Source: Vagococcus penaei (GTDB lineage Bacteria; Bacillota; Bacilli; Lactobacillales; Vagococcaceae). Taken from it: DNA of 64,000 nucleotides. Below, one piece after another: positions 11,547 through 19,399 of this stretch. Under the pieces are notes generated by a model that saw only the letters and a program-made list of their open reading frames with translations, ran no database searches and had not been told where the DNA came from. Both the position numbers and the translations under genes were made by a program. The DNA lies in the NCBI RefSeq assembly GCF_001998885.1, contig NZ_CP019609.1:682001-746000 (forward strand). The letters are read 5' to 3'. The stretch's first letter is position 1, and each line of letters opens with the position of its first letter.

Positions 11547-11655
11547 ATTACTCTCCTTACGCATAAATGATTTAATAATAAACGTATTTTAGCATATCAA
11601 GAAGAACATTTTTTTTAAAATTAATTGTTTTAATAAAAATTTTCTATTTGATATG

Positions 11656-12834
11656 TTATTTAATCTCTGTAATTAAACGTAGTATAGCTTGTTCGATATT
11701 TTCAGGGGAAGTTGCCAAATTAATTCGAATAAAGCCATGACCATTTTCACCAAACCACTCTCCATAATCAACCGCTAACTTAGCTTTCCGTTGAACGATA
11801 TCAATTAACTGATCGTTAGGGACATAGGCGCTCAAGTCAATCCAAGATAAATAAGTCGCTTGTCGTTGCATAACACGAACCATTGGTAGATGTTTAGCAA
11901 ATAACTGACAAATTAGCTTATGGTTTGTATCTATGACTTTTAGCAGCCCTTCAAACCACTCCTCGCCATACAAATAACTAGCTTCTGTCGCAATCATCCC
12001 CATAATACTTACTGGATTATGACTAACTTTTTTAGCGTACTCATCATACAACACACGATTTTTTTTATCTGGAATAATAATATGTGAATGTAATAATGAT
12101 GCTAAATTGAACGTTTTAGACGGCGCATTTAAGACGTATAATAACGGATAATATTTCTCATCTAGCATTAAAGCACTTGTGAATTTTTGACCTGGTGCCA
12201 TAAAATCTTGGTGTATTTCATCCGAAATAATCTTAACATTGTATTTGTAACAAATCTCAAACATTTGAGTCAATTCTTTAGGACTCCAAACTTTTCCAAC
12301 TGGATTTTGCGGTGAACAATGTAAAAATACTTTAACATCATTTTGGCAAATTTGTTGTTCAAATTGTACCATGTCTAAATGATATTCATTAGCACCTTGT
12401 GTCAATTCGCAAACAACTAATTGACAACCATTATTGGTCACTGCGTCATAGAATGGATAATAGACTGGCGATAAAATTAAGACACTATCATCAGGCTGAG
12501 TCAATGACTGAATAACGTAATTAAAAGCATTCACCACTCCAGTACAAAAGCGAAACCAACTTGCATTCGCTTCGAATCCATGGCGTTTTAAATGCCACTG
12601 ATTAAATGCTTTAAAATAACTTTTTGGAACAAAGGAATAGCCAAACGTCCCATGCTCAATCCGTTCAATCATTGCGTGTTGGACACGTTCTGGTACTTTA
12701 AAATCCATATCGGCTACCCACAAAGGAAATAAATCCGCTTCACCAAAGCGACCTTCAACACCATCCCACTTGAGTGATTGTGTCCCTTTACGATTGACAT
12801 AATATTTACGACAAAACTCTTGTACTGTATCCAT
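11656..12834 (-). CDS. MalY/PatB-type PLP aminotransferase (cystathionine beta-lyase-like)
   Basis: About 392 residues from the ATG at 12834 (MDTVQEFCRK); the longer frame to 12900 adds 22 residues of low-complexity Lys-rich sequence unlike the family. PLP-enzyme landmarks: WVADMDFKVP near the N-terminus (MalY hallmark), SPVYYPFYDAV, HCSPQNPVGKVW, ISDEIHQDF and the PLP-lysine in NAPSKTFNLASL. MalY/PatB proteins cleave cystathionine or cysteine conjugates and some have aminotransferase or regulatory activity; the substrate cannot be read from sequence. It is divergent from feoA with no obvious functional link. Confidence 0.88.
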   Translation of the reverse strand: MDTVQEFCRKYYVNRKGTQSLKWDGVEGRFGEADLFPLWVADMDFKVPERVQHAMIERIEHGTFGYSFVPKSYFKAFNQWHLKRHGFEANASWFRFCTGVVNAFNYVIQSLTQPDDSVLILSPVYYPFYDAVTNNGCQLVVCELTQGANEYHLDMVQFEQQICQNDVKVFLHCSPQNPVGKVWSPKELTQMFEICYKYNVKIISDEIHQDFMAPGQKFTSALMLDEKYYPLLYVLNAPSKTFNLASLLHSHIIIPDKKNRVLYDEYAKKVSHNPVSIMGMIATEASYLYGEEWFEGLLKVIDTNHKLICQLFAKHLPMVRVMQRQATYLSWIDLSAYVPNDQLIDIVQRKAKLAVDYGEWFGENGHGFIRINLATSPENIEQAILRLITEIK

Positions 12835-12933
12835 TCTAAAACACCCACTTTTCTTTTTATTACCTTTATTATAACGATAAGTTACCAATAAAAGAAACAT
12901 TAATTGTAAAGTTTCTGACCAATCAAATCATTA

Positions 12934-12985
12934 TTGATTAAAAAACTATTTAGGTGTATAATAAATTAAAATTAGGTTTACCTAA
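12934..12985 (+). promoter_or_regulatory. feoAB promoter with DtxR-like operator
   Basis: TTGATT (12934-12939), 17 bases, TATAAT (12957-12962). From 12972 to 12985 lies the perfect inverted repeat TTAGGT-TT-ACCTAA, covering the likely transcription start, with another TTAGGTG half-site in the promoter spacer. TTAGGT/ACCTAA arms resemble operators of DtxR-family metal-responsive repressors, so iron (or manganese) repression is inferred. AAGGAG (12987-12992) follows at once. Confidence 0.75.
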
Positions 12986-13000
12986 AAAGGAGTGGATTAT

Positions 13001-13234
13001 ATGGTTGCGGTTAACGATTTAACCCTAAATCAAACTGGTATCATTAAAAATATCTCACATCCAGATAGCGGCATGCAACGACGCTTGTATGACATGGGTT
13101 TTTATATTGGAACACCTATCAAAAAAATTTTAATCAGCCCAACTGGTGATCCAATAGCTTACCGCCTGAGAGGAACAACTATTGCATTACGCAATGCCGA
13201 TGCCCAATATATAGACATTGAGGTGACTAATTAA
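13001..13234 (+). CDS. feoA: FeoA, ferrous iron transport accessory protein
   Basis: A 77-residue SH3-like FeoA domain: residues around GIIKNISHPDSGMQRRLYDMGFYIGTPIKKI and the ending YRLRGTTIALRNADAQYIDIEV match the family. The ATG at 13001 is eight bases after AAGGAG; an upstream in-frame GTG at 12992 overlaps that site and is rejected. FeoA is a small cytoplasmic partner needed for FeoB-dependent ferrous iron uptake. Its stop overlaps the feoB start by one base (TAATG), indicating coupled translation. Confidence 0.95.
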   Translation: MVAVNDLTLNQTGIIKNISHPDSGMQRRLYDMGFYIGTPIKKILISPTGDPIAYRLRGTTIALRNADAQYIDIEVTN

Positions 13235-15143
13235 TGGAATTAACTACTGAAACTTTCACGATTGAAAAAAACATGACTCAGATCATGTTGTCTCGCTAGC
13301 AGGGAATCCAAATGTTGGGAAAAGTTCTCTTTTCAACAAATTAACTGGTTTAAGACAACATACTGGTAACTGGCCAGGAAAAACAGTTGGCATTGCTCAG
13401 GGTGTGACAACATATCAAAATCAGCAATATATTTTAGTTGATTTACCAGGAACTTACTCCCTAATTGCACATTCACAGGAAGAAGAAGTTGCACGTGATT
13501 TTATTCAATCATCAGAATCTGAAGCAACAATTGTCGTTTGTGATGCGACAAGTTTGGAACGTAATCTTAATCTAGTCTTGCAAATTATGCAAATTACAGC
13601 CAAAGTCATTGTCTGTGTCAATCTGATGGACGAGGCAAAAAAGAAAAAAATTCAAATTAACTTACCAAAATTACAAGAACGCTTGGGTGTACCTGTAATT
13701 GGTACTTCAGCCGTCCAAAAAAATGGTTTTGATGAACTGATGCCCACCGTTGCTAAAGTCATTGAGGGTGATATAAAGACGAATCCTTATATGTTAGAAG
13801 CTTTAAAACAAATTCATGAAAATCCTGACACTGAAATCTTAGCTTTACTTGATCAAGCATCAGCCATCGCTAATGATGTAATTATATATGGCGACACTAA
13901 TTATGACGAACGTGACCGAAAACTGGATAAATTACTCACACAAAAAAGTACCGGTATTCCAATGATGATTCTACTATTACTACTTGTCTTTTGGTTTACT
14001 ATCAAAGGTGCCGATGGACCATCTAATTTTTTAGCTTCAAACTTTGAAAAAATCGGTAGTTGGCTAATGAATGGCGCCATATTTTTAGGCGTTCCAGAAA
14101 CAATTCGTAGTGTTTTAATTGATGGTATTTATAAAGTCTTAACTACAGTAATTGCAGTGATGTTACCACCTATGGCAATTTTTTTCCCAGTCTTTACTTT
14201 ACTCGAAGACTTTGGCTACTTACCTAGAATTGCCTTTAATTTAGATAAATACTTCCAAAAAGCCGGTGCTTGTGGAAAACAAGCTTTAACGATGTGTATG
14301 GGTTTTGGCTGTAACGCTGCTGGCGTTGTCGGAACAAGAATCATTGATTCACCACGAGAACGTCTCATCGCCATCATTACTAATAATTTTGTTCCGTGTA
14401 ATGGTCGTTTCCCTATTTTGATTGCTGTCATTATGATGTTTTTCGCATCAAATAGTAATAGTATCGCTTCGTCATTACAAGCTGCAGTTTTTTTAACTGC
14501 GGTCATTGTACTTGGTGTCTTATCAACTATTTGGGTCTCTGAATTACTGTCTAAAACTATTTTAAAAGGGTTACCATCTTCTTTTACCTTAGAATTGCCA
14601 CCTTATCGTAAACCACAGATTAAACAAGTCGTTGTTCGTTCTATTTTCGATCGAACGTTGTTTGTTTTATGGCGAGCTGTTGTCGTTGCAGCGCCTGCTG
14701 GACTAGTTATCTGGCTCTTAGCAAATATTACAATAGGTGACACATCTATTTTGCAACATGTCATTCACGCAATTGATCCTTTCGCTCGCTTGATGGGCTT
14801 AGACGGTACCATCTTGATGGCGTTTATTTTAGGACTGCCAGCCAATGAAATCGTGATTCCTATCATGCTGATGGGCTATATGGCAACCGGAACCATTACT
14901 GACTTTAGTTCACTAAGTGAGTTCAGACAGCTTTTAATTAGTAACGGTTGGACTTGGTTAACAGCAATGAATGTCTTATTGTTTACCTTGTATCATTGGC
15001 CATGTTCAACAACTTTATTTACAATTTACAAAGAAACGAAAAGTAAAAAATGGACCTTTACATCATTTATTGTACCAACCATTATTGGTGTCGGAATTAC
15101 GATGGTCACCACAGGGGTTGTACACTTATTAAAACTAGTCTAA
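13234..15143 (+). CDS. feoB: FeoB ferrous iron transporter, reading frame interrupted by a one-base shift
   Basis: The ATG at 13234 opens a frame that stops after 21 residues. From about 13272 the next frame encodes the rest of FeoB: G1 motif GNPNVGKSS, GNWPGKTVG, G3 DLPG, G4 NLMD, then the membrane permease with LPRIAF, the Cys-containing gate CMGFGCNAAG, and a second gate repeat, ending at 15143. Reading -1 at the A-run (13265-13271) restores a protein of about 636 residues. The open frame beginning at a GTG at 13404 would lack the P-loop and cannot be the real start. So feoB is either mis-sequenced, truly frameshifted, or uses a programmed -1 shift. Otherwise intact; normal coupling to feoA. 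Confidence 0.85.
13266..13272 (+). other. Slippery heptamer A AAA AAC at the feoB frame break
   Basis: Codons 11-13 of the initial feoB frame are GAA AAA AAC, which places the canonical X XXY YYZ heptamer in exactly the register for -1 slippage, and the -1 frame is the one that encodes FeoB. A small hairpin (arms ACATGA/TCATGT, 13271-13288) overlaps it, closer than the usual 5-9 base spacer. A missing A in a homopolymer gives the same picture. Confidence 0.5.
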
Positions 15144-15152
15144 TCTAAGTTT

Positions 15153-15181
15153 TTGACACTTTAACGTTCAAATGATATGGT
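15153..15181 (+). promoter_or_regulatory. Promoter of the copZ-like gene
   Basis: TTGACA (15153-15158), 17-base spacer, TATGGT (15176-15181), 45 bases before the start codon. No TACANNTGTA cop box for a CopY repressor is visible. Confidence 0.6.
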
Positions 15182-15225
15182 AAATTTAACATTATCATAA
15201 TTTTTCTTAGGAGGGTTTATAAACA

Positions 15226-15435
15226 ATGAAACAAACATTTAATGTACCAGATATGTCGTGTGACCATTGTATTAACCACATCGAAACAGCTCTTAACCAA
15301 CTTGATGGTGTCCTGAAAATTAAGTCTTCTTTAAGAAAAAAACAAGTCACGGTTAAGTTTGATCAAACAATCGTATCAATGGACCAACTGATTAATCAAA
15401 TAAAAGAAGCTGGTTATACCGCTATTCCAAATTAA
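15226..15435 (+). CDS. copZ: CopZ-like heavy-metal-associated (HMA) metallochaperone
   Basis: A 69-residue single HMA domain. The metal-binding motif is MSCDHC at residues 10-15, followed by the usual beta-alpha-beta pattern ending EAGYTAI. Same length as the Enterococcus copper chaperone CopZ. A consensus AGGAGGG ribosome site lies before the ATG. It has its own promoter after feoB and no adjacent CopA ATPase or CopY. Copper(I) is the usual ligand of this motif; the position beside feoAB might suggest another metal, but that is only context. Confidence 0.82.
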   Translation: MKQTFNVPDMSCDHCINHIETALNQLDGVLKIKSSLRKKQVTVKFDQTIVSMDQLINQIKEAGYTAIPN

Positions 15436-15437
15436 AA

Positions 15438-15477
15438 AGCTTAGAAGTTAGGTTTTTAAGACCTAAACTTCTAAGCT
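15438..15477. repeat. Left 40-bp direct repeat (duplicated terminator hairpin) flanking the IS
   Basis: A 40-bp hairpin sequence beginning AGCTTAGAAGTTAGG and ending CCTAAACTTCTAAGCT, identical to 17013-17052 on the other side of the IS. It is itself a near-palindrome with A-run before it, and acts as terminator for copZ. Interpreted as an unusually long target duplication. Confidence 0.9.
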
Positions 15478-16935
15478 CAGATTGAAGACAAACCAGTTGC
15501 TCATAAAGGGTAATTGGTTTGTTTTTTTGTATCTTATCATTATTTTTGATAAAATTCCCAAAATAGATAAAAAAATAGAGCCCTTCAGGTCTCTTAATTT
15601 AAGCATTTTTGCTAATTTTTTAATGTTAAGGCATGCGAAAGTGAGCCCAATTTTCATGTGCATTTTTTCTTTCCCAATTAAATTAGTGTAACGTAAGCCA
15701 TGAAATTCTTTTGCCGTTCCAAATAATCGCTCAATTGTTTGTTTTCGATTATTATATATAGCTTTCATTCCAAGGGAATGACGTATGTCTTCACAACGTT
15801 CCATATCATTTTCCCATAAATGTCGTTGAATTAATTTCCTCTTTTCTTTTGACTCAGTACAATAGGCAATCAAAGGGCATTGACTACAATCAGACGTATT
15901 ACTTTTGTATTCACGATATCCGTCTCTGTTAGTTGTTGTATAGCTTAAAATTTTCACATTAGGGCAGATATATTGATCGTAGTATTCATCGTAAACATAA
16001 TCATGTTTTTTATAAAATCCTTTTTTGGTCATAGGTCTTTTATATGGAAAAATAGGTGTTAAATTATTTTGAAATAATAAATGGGCTATACCAGGTGTTT
16101 TGTATCCAGCGTCCATTACTAATTTATCTAAGGTAAAGTGACTTTGTAATTTATTATAGATATCGATGAATGTCCGACTATCATGTTGATTACCAGGATG
16201 AGTTGTATATCCTAAAACCCAACCATTCTTGTCACATGCTACTTGTGCAGCATAAGCAAAAACCTGTTTATGCTCTCCTTTATGGAACCAACCACTCTCA
16301 TCATCTGTTTTACTAATTTTTTTATGTTTTACCTGATTTTCACTTTCCTCTCTTCTTTTTAAGGGCTTTTTTAATCTTTTTTCTCTATCTATTTCAACTT
16401 CTTTTTGTAGTGATTCCACATAAAAAAGAGTTTCTTCAGTAACTTCGTTACTTTCATATTTTTTATTATTTGCATGTGCTTTTATATGAGTACCATCAAT
16501 AAATACTTCAGAAGTATCCACTAATTCAGCTTCAATACACTGTTCTAATATGCCGTAAAATATTTGTTCAAAGATATCTGTACCACGAAATCTTCTAGAA
16601 TAATTTTTGCCAAAGGTTGAGAAGTGAGGAACAGCATCTTCGATATCCAAACCTAAAAACCAGCGATAAGCCATGTTAACCTCAACATCTTTAATAGTTT
16701 GTCTCATACTTTTTATACCATAAAGATACTGAATCAACGGAAGTTTAATTAATAGAACCGGATCTATACTAGGGCGGCCATTTGATTCATCGTATTTATC
16801 TTCAACTAACTTATAAATAAAATTAAAATCTACATATTTATCAATATCTCTTAATAGATGTTCCTTGGGAACTAAATCTTCTAGAGAATAAAAACCAATT
16901 TGATTACGTTTGCTCATATCTTGTTTTTTTAGCAT
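15463..16935 (-). CDS. IS1182-family transposase (DDE)
   Basis: About 486 residues encoded within the element, plus four (SLEV) and a stop supplied by the flanking hairpin. The N-terminal DUF772-like region (residues 10-125: FYSLEDLVPKEHLLRDIDKYVDF, GRPSIDPVLLIKLPLIQYLYGI, HFSTFGKNY) and C-terminal DDE domain (EVFIDGTHIKAHANNKK, VMDAGYKTPGIA, CSQCPLIAYC cysteines, NNRKQTIERLFGTAKEFHGLRYT) are those of IS1182 transposases. AAAGGAG precedes the ATG. Length and motifs are intact, and a second identical copy lies at the window end, so it may be active. Confidence 0.93.
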   Translation of the reverse strand: MLKKQDMSKRNQIGFYSLEDLVPKEHLLRDIDKYVDFNFIYKLVEDKYDESNGRPSIDPVLLIKLPLIQYLYGIKSMRQTIKDVEVNMAYRWFLGLDIEDAVPHFSTFGKNYSRRFRGTDIFEQIFYGILEQCIEAELVDTSEVFIDGTHIKAHANNKKYESNEVTEETLFYVESLQKEVEIDREKRLKKPLKRREESENQVKHKKISKTDDESGWFHKGEHKQVFAYAAQVACDKNGWVLGYTTHPGNQHDSRTFIDIYNKLQSHFTLDKLVMDAGYKTPGIAHLLFQNNLTPIFPYKRPMTKKGFYKKHDYVYDEYYDQYICPNVKILSYTTTNRDGYREYKSNTSDCSQCPLIAYCTESKEKRKLIQRHLWENDMERCEDIRHSLGMKAIYNNRKQTIERLFGTAKEFHGLRYTNLIGKEKMHMKIGLTFACLNIKKLAKMLKLRDLKGSIFLSILGILSKIMIRYKKTNQLPFMSNWFVFNLSLEV

Positions 16936-17012
16936 GGAAGCAACTCCTTTTCTCTATTTTACCAAGAAAAAAAGACAAAGTATCAAATTTTTGATACTTT
17001 GTCTACAGTCTG
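15478..17012 (-). mobile_element. Complete IS1182-family insertion sequence, copy 1
   Basis: A 1535-bp element. Ends are CAGATTGAAGACAAA on the left and CAGACTGTAGACAAA (reverse complement of the right end), an imperfect inverted repeat matching at 13 of 15. It is flanked by a 40-bp direct repeat that is a terminator hairpin. Near the left end the sequence AAACCAGTTGC...GGTTT can fold at the 3' end of the transposase message; near the right end a 30-bp perfect inverted repeat lies upstream of the transposase. It separates copZ and rbsU, both of which keep a hairpin. Confidence 0.92.
16974..17003. repeat. Perfect inverted repeat inside the right end of the IS
   Basis: Arms GACAAAGTATCAAA and TTTGATACTTTGTC separated by TT, between the terminal inverted repeat and the transposase ribosome site. 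In a read-in transcript it would form a strong hairpin just ahead of the gene; other IS elements use such hairpins to block translation or transcription from outside. Role here inferred. Confidence 0.8.
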
Positions 17013-17052
17013 AGCTTAGAAGTTAGGTTTTTAAGACCTAAACTTCTAAGCT
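17013..17052. repeat. Right 40-bp direct repeat; terminator hairpin of the rbs operon
   Basis: Identical to 15438-15477. On the minus strand it ends the rbsKDU message (rbsU stops at 17060); the T-run at 17052-17056 becomes the A side. Before IS insertion the single copy would have been the bidirectional terminator between copZ and rbsU. Confidence 0.9.
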
Positions 17053-17059
17053 TTTTAAT

Positions 17060-17941
17060 TTAAATAATTACAGTAACGGTTGCTGCTAAAATAATTAAGA
17101 CTAAACCGACAATTGTCACTACCATTTCTTTTTTTGATTTCTTTTGACCTAAGAACCAGATACCAGTCAAAGTTGCTAAAACAACTGATGTTTGCGACAA
17201 GATAAAGCCAGTTGCTAGCCCATTCATATTAGGTTGTGCAGAAATTAAATATGTTAATGCTGCAAACGCAAAGAAGAAACCAGAAATAATATGTTTATAA
17301 GAAACACTTTCCGTAAAGGCAGATTTTTCTCTAAATGACAAGAACATTGCGTAAATTACTGCTACTAATAACATCCCAATTGCTTGAGGTAAAAAGGCCT
17401 CAATACCATTTAATTTTGCTTCTTGAGGTGCAGCTGAGTAAGCCCAGTAACCAATTTCCCCAATAGCCAAATAAATCACAGCTTTACGCATTATTTTAGC
17501 ATCCTCAACATCTTTTTGCTCTGACCAAACTGTTAGTTTAGCACCAATAATAATCAGAACTAAAGCTAATATCCCAATAACTTTTTCAGTTACTGTTGGC
17601 CAATCTCCTAAATGAATCATTCCCCAAAGAGAAGCACCTAATAACTGAAAGGCTGTTGTAACTGGCATAGCACGAGAAGAACCGACTAATTTAAATGATT
17701 GGAACGTAATAATTTGTGCGACGGCCCAACCCACACCAGATAAAATAGCTAAGATTAAACTGTTTCCAGTTGGAAACGGTAACCCTTTCATCATAAATAA
17801 AACCAGAGCAAAAATCAACGTACCAAGTGTTGAACCTAAAATTTGATTCACTGGTCGACCGCCAATTTTAGAGGCAATTGTTGGATATAACCCCCAACCT
17901 AATAATGGTCCTAAACCAATTAACAACGCGACAACATTCAT
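17060..17941 (-). CDS. rbsU: RbsU/GRP-family ribose (sugar) uptake permease
   Basis: A 293-residue membrane protein with ten hydrophobic segments of the GRP/DMT type (glucose uptake GlcU, ribose uptake RbsU). The start MNVVALLIGLGPLLGWGLYPTIASKIGG and the block SRAMPVTTAFQLLGASLWG are characteristic. Lactobacilli import ribose with RbsU in place of the RbsABC system, and no rbsABC is present here. Last gene of rbsK-rbsD-rbsU, 42 bases after rbsD, ending at the hairpin now duplicated by the IS. Confidence 0.93.
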   Translation of the reverse strand: MNVVALLIGLGPLLGWGLYPTIASKIGGRPVNQILGSTLGTLIFALVLFMMKGLPFPTGNSLILAILSGVGWAVAQIITFQSFKLVGSSRAMPVTTAFQLLGASLWGMIHLGDWPTVTEKVIGILALVLIIIGAKLTVWSEQKDVEDAKIMRKAVIYLAIGEIGYWAYSAAPQEAKLNGIEAFLPQAIGMLLVAVIYAMFLSFREKSAFTESVSYKHIISGFFFAFAALTYLISAQPNMNGLATGFILSQTSVVLATLTGIWFLGQKKSKKEMVVTIVGLVLIILAATVTVII

Positions 17942-17983
17942 TAAACTTCCTCCTACTAATTAATAATCATAATAAATGATAGA

Positions 17984-18379
17984 TTAAAAGACTACGCCAC
18001 TCTCTAACAAAATATTGGCATAAGGTGTCATTTCACCTGTACGAATAAAAGCGTGACAATTTGTTAATTCTTGTTTCATTTCACTATGTGGAATAAAAGA
18101 AATCGGCATCTCAGGTAACCGTTCTTTAATTGCTACTAACATATCTGGATTGGCAGTCTTAATTTCTTCTGCTAAATAAATACGTTGAACTTCTAGTTCT
18201 TCTAGTACATTATTTAAGACATCCATAAAACTTGGAACGCCATTTGTAACTGCCAAATCAATTTTTTCAGTTGTCATTGGAACCGGCATCCCTGCATCGC
18301 CAATACTTAATTTATCAAAATGCCCCATTTGAGCAATGACACGAGAAATATCTGAGTTAATCACTGGTGATTTTTTCAT
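17984..18379 (-). CDS. rbsD: D-ribose pyranase
   Basis: A 131-residue RbsD, which interconverts pyranose and furanose ribose so that RbsK receives the furanose form. The N-terminus shows [27 protein letters not shown] with the catalytic His and Asp; the C-terminal [13 protein letters not shown]-like block (here [15 protein letters not shown]) closes the active site. Length matches the family. Starts 16 bases after rbsK in the rbsKDU operon. Confidence 0.96.
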   Translation of the reverse strand: MKKSPVINSDISRVIAQMGHFDKLSIGDAGMPVPMTTEKIDLAVTNGVPSFMDVLNNVLEELEVQRIYLAEEIKTANPDMLVAIKERLPEMPISFIPHSEMKQELTNCHAFIRTGEMTPYANILLESGVVF

Positions 18380-18395
18380 TTACTTTTCCTTCTTT

Positions 18396-19301
18396 CTAAA
18401 TTAATTCTTGTTTGAATGGGATAGATGGTTGTGCACCAAAACGTTGAACTGTTAGTGATGACGCACGATTACCATAGCGAATCGCTTCTTCTAAATTGCT
18501 AAAATCTTTTGTTAAAACTGAACTTAAAGCACCAATAAATGTATCTCCTGCTGCCGTTGTATCGACTGCTTTCACACGATAAGCTGGAACAATCCCACTA
18601 TGCCCATTAACATGATAAAAAGCACCCTTGCTGCCAAGCGTAATTAAGACTGCTTCAATCCCTAAATCATGAAAATAATTAGCGGCTTTTTCCAAACTTT
18701 GGTCATCGACAACTTTAATTCCAGTTAAAATTTCCGTTTCCGTTTCATTTGGTACAATCATATCGGTAACAGCCAATAATTCACTTGGAACATCTTTTAA
18801 TGCAGGTGCAGGATTTAAAATTGTACGAACATTTGCTTCTCTAGCAATTTTAAATGCTTCAATTGTACTGTTGATAGCACTTTCAAATTGAGCAATTATA
18901 AAATCACTTTTTTCAATTACTGCTTTAAAAGATTGTGCCTGACTTGGAGTTATATCGTTATTTGCTCCAGAAAAAATGGTAATGCTATTTTCACCTTCGT
19001 CATCAACTGTGATGAATGCTTGGCCTGTTGACTTACGATCTAAAGTAACTACTCCAGAAATATCGATTCCTTCTTGACTCAATAAATCCGTCATCATAGA
19101 GCCAGCAGCATCATTACCAACTGCACCAATAAAATAAGTTTCTGCATCTGATCGTTTGGCTGCGACTGCTTGATTCGCTCCTTTACCACCGCCTGCTGTA
19201 AAATGTTCTTTTGCATGAATGGTTTCTCCTGGTTTAGGCATATGTTGCACTCTCAACGTTGTATCCAAGTTAATACTACCAATTACTGTCACATGATTCA
19301 T
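18396..19301 (-). CDS. rbsK: Ribokinase
   Basis: A 301-residue PfkB-family kinase. Visible are the sugar-binding NLDTTLRVQHMPKPGET, GGGKGANQAVAAKR, NPAPALKDVP, and the catalytic-base motif DTTAAGDTFIGAL near residue 250. It phosphorylates ribose to ribose-5-phosphate in the cytoplasm. First gene of rbsKDU, expressed from the promoter/operator at 19342-19399. Confidence 0.97.
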   Translation of the reverse strand: MNHVTVIGSINLDTTLRVQHMPKPGETIHAKEHFTAGGGKGANQAVAAKRSDAETYFIGAVGNDAAGSMMTDLLSQEGIDISGVVTLDRKSTGQAFITVDDEGENSITIFSGANNDITPSQAQSFKAVIEKSDFIIAQFESAINSTIEAFKIAREANVRTILNPAPALKDVPSELLAVTDMIVPNETETEILTGIKVVDDQSLEKAANYFHDLGIEAVLITLGSKGAFYHVNGHSGIVPAYRVKAVDTTAAGDTFIGALSSVLTKDFSNLEEAIRYGNRASSLTVQRFGAQPSIPFKQELI

Positions 19302-19341
19302 TTACTCCACCCCATCTAATGATTTAATGTTTAAAAAATTT

Positions 19342-19399
19342 TTATTAAAACGTTTTAATAAGACGATAAAAATATAGCACATTTGAATAATTATTTCAA
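19342..19399 (-). promoter_or_regulatory. rbsKDU promoter and RbsR operator
   Basis: On the minus strand TTGAAA (19394-19399), 17 bases, TATATT (19371-19376), followed at 19342-19361 by the perfect palindrome TTATTAAAACGTTTTAATAA, which has the central CG typical of LacI-family operators. The -35 overlaps the last codons of rbsR, and the operator covers the start region, a classic repressor position. Confidence 0.85.

Noticed and set aside
11149-11592. Long open frame antisense to the LCP gene (147 codons)
   Set aside because: No ribosome site and no family resemblance; the opposite strand carries a clear LCP protein with membrane segment and catalytic motifs.
13404-15143. FeoB starting at the GTG at 13404
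   Set aside because: It would lack the P-loop GNPNVGKSS, which is encoded in the same frame just upstream; the true gene starts at 13234 with a frame shift.
15153-15225. CopY-type cop box upstream of the copZ-like gene
   Set aside because: No TACANNTGTA sequence found in the leader.
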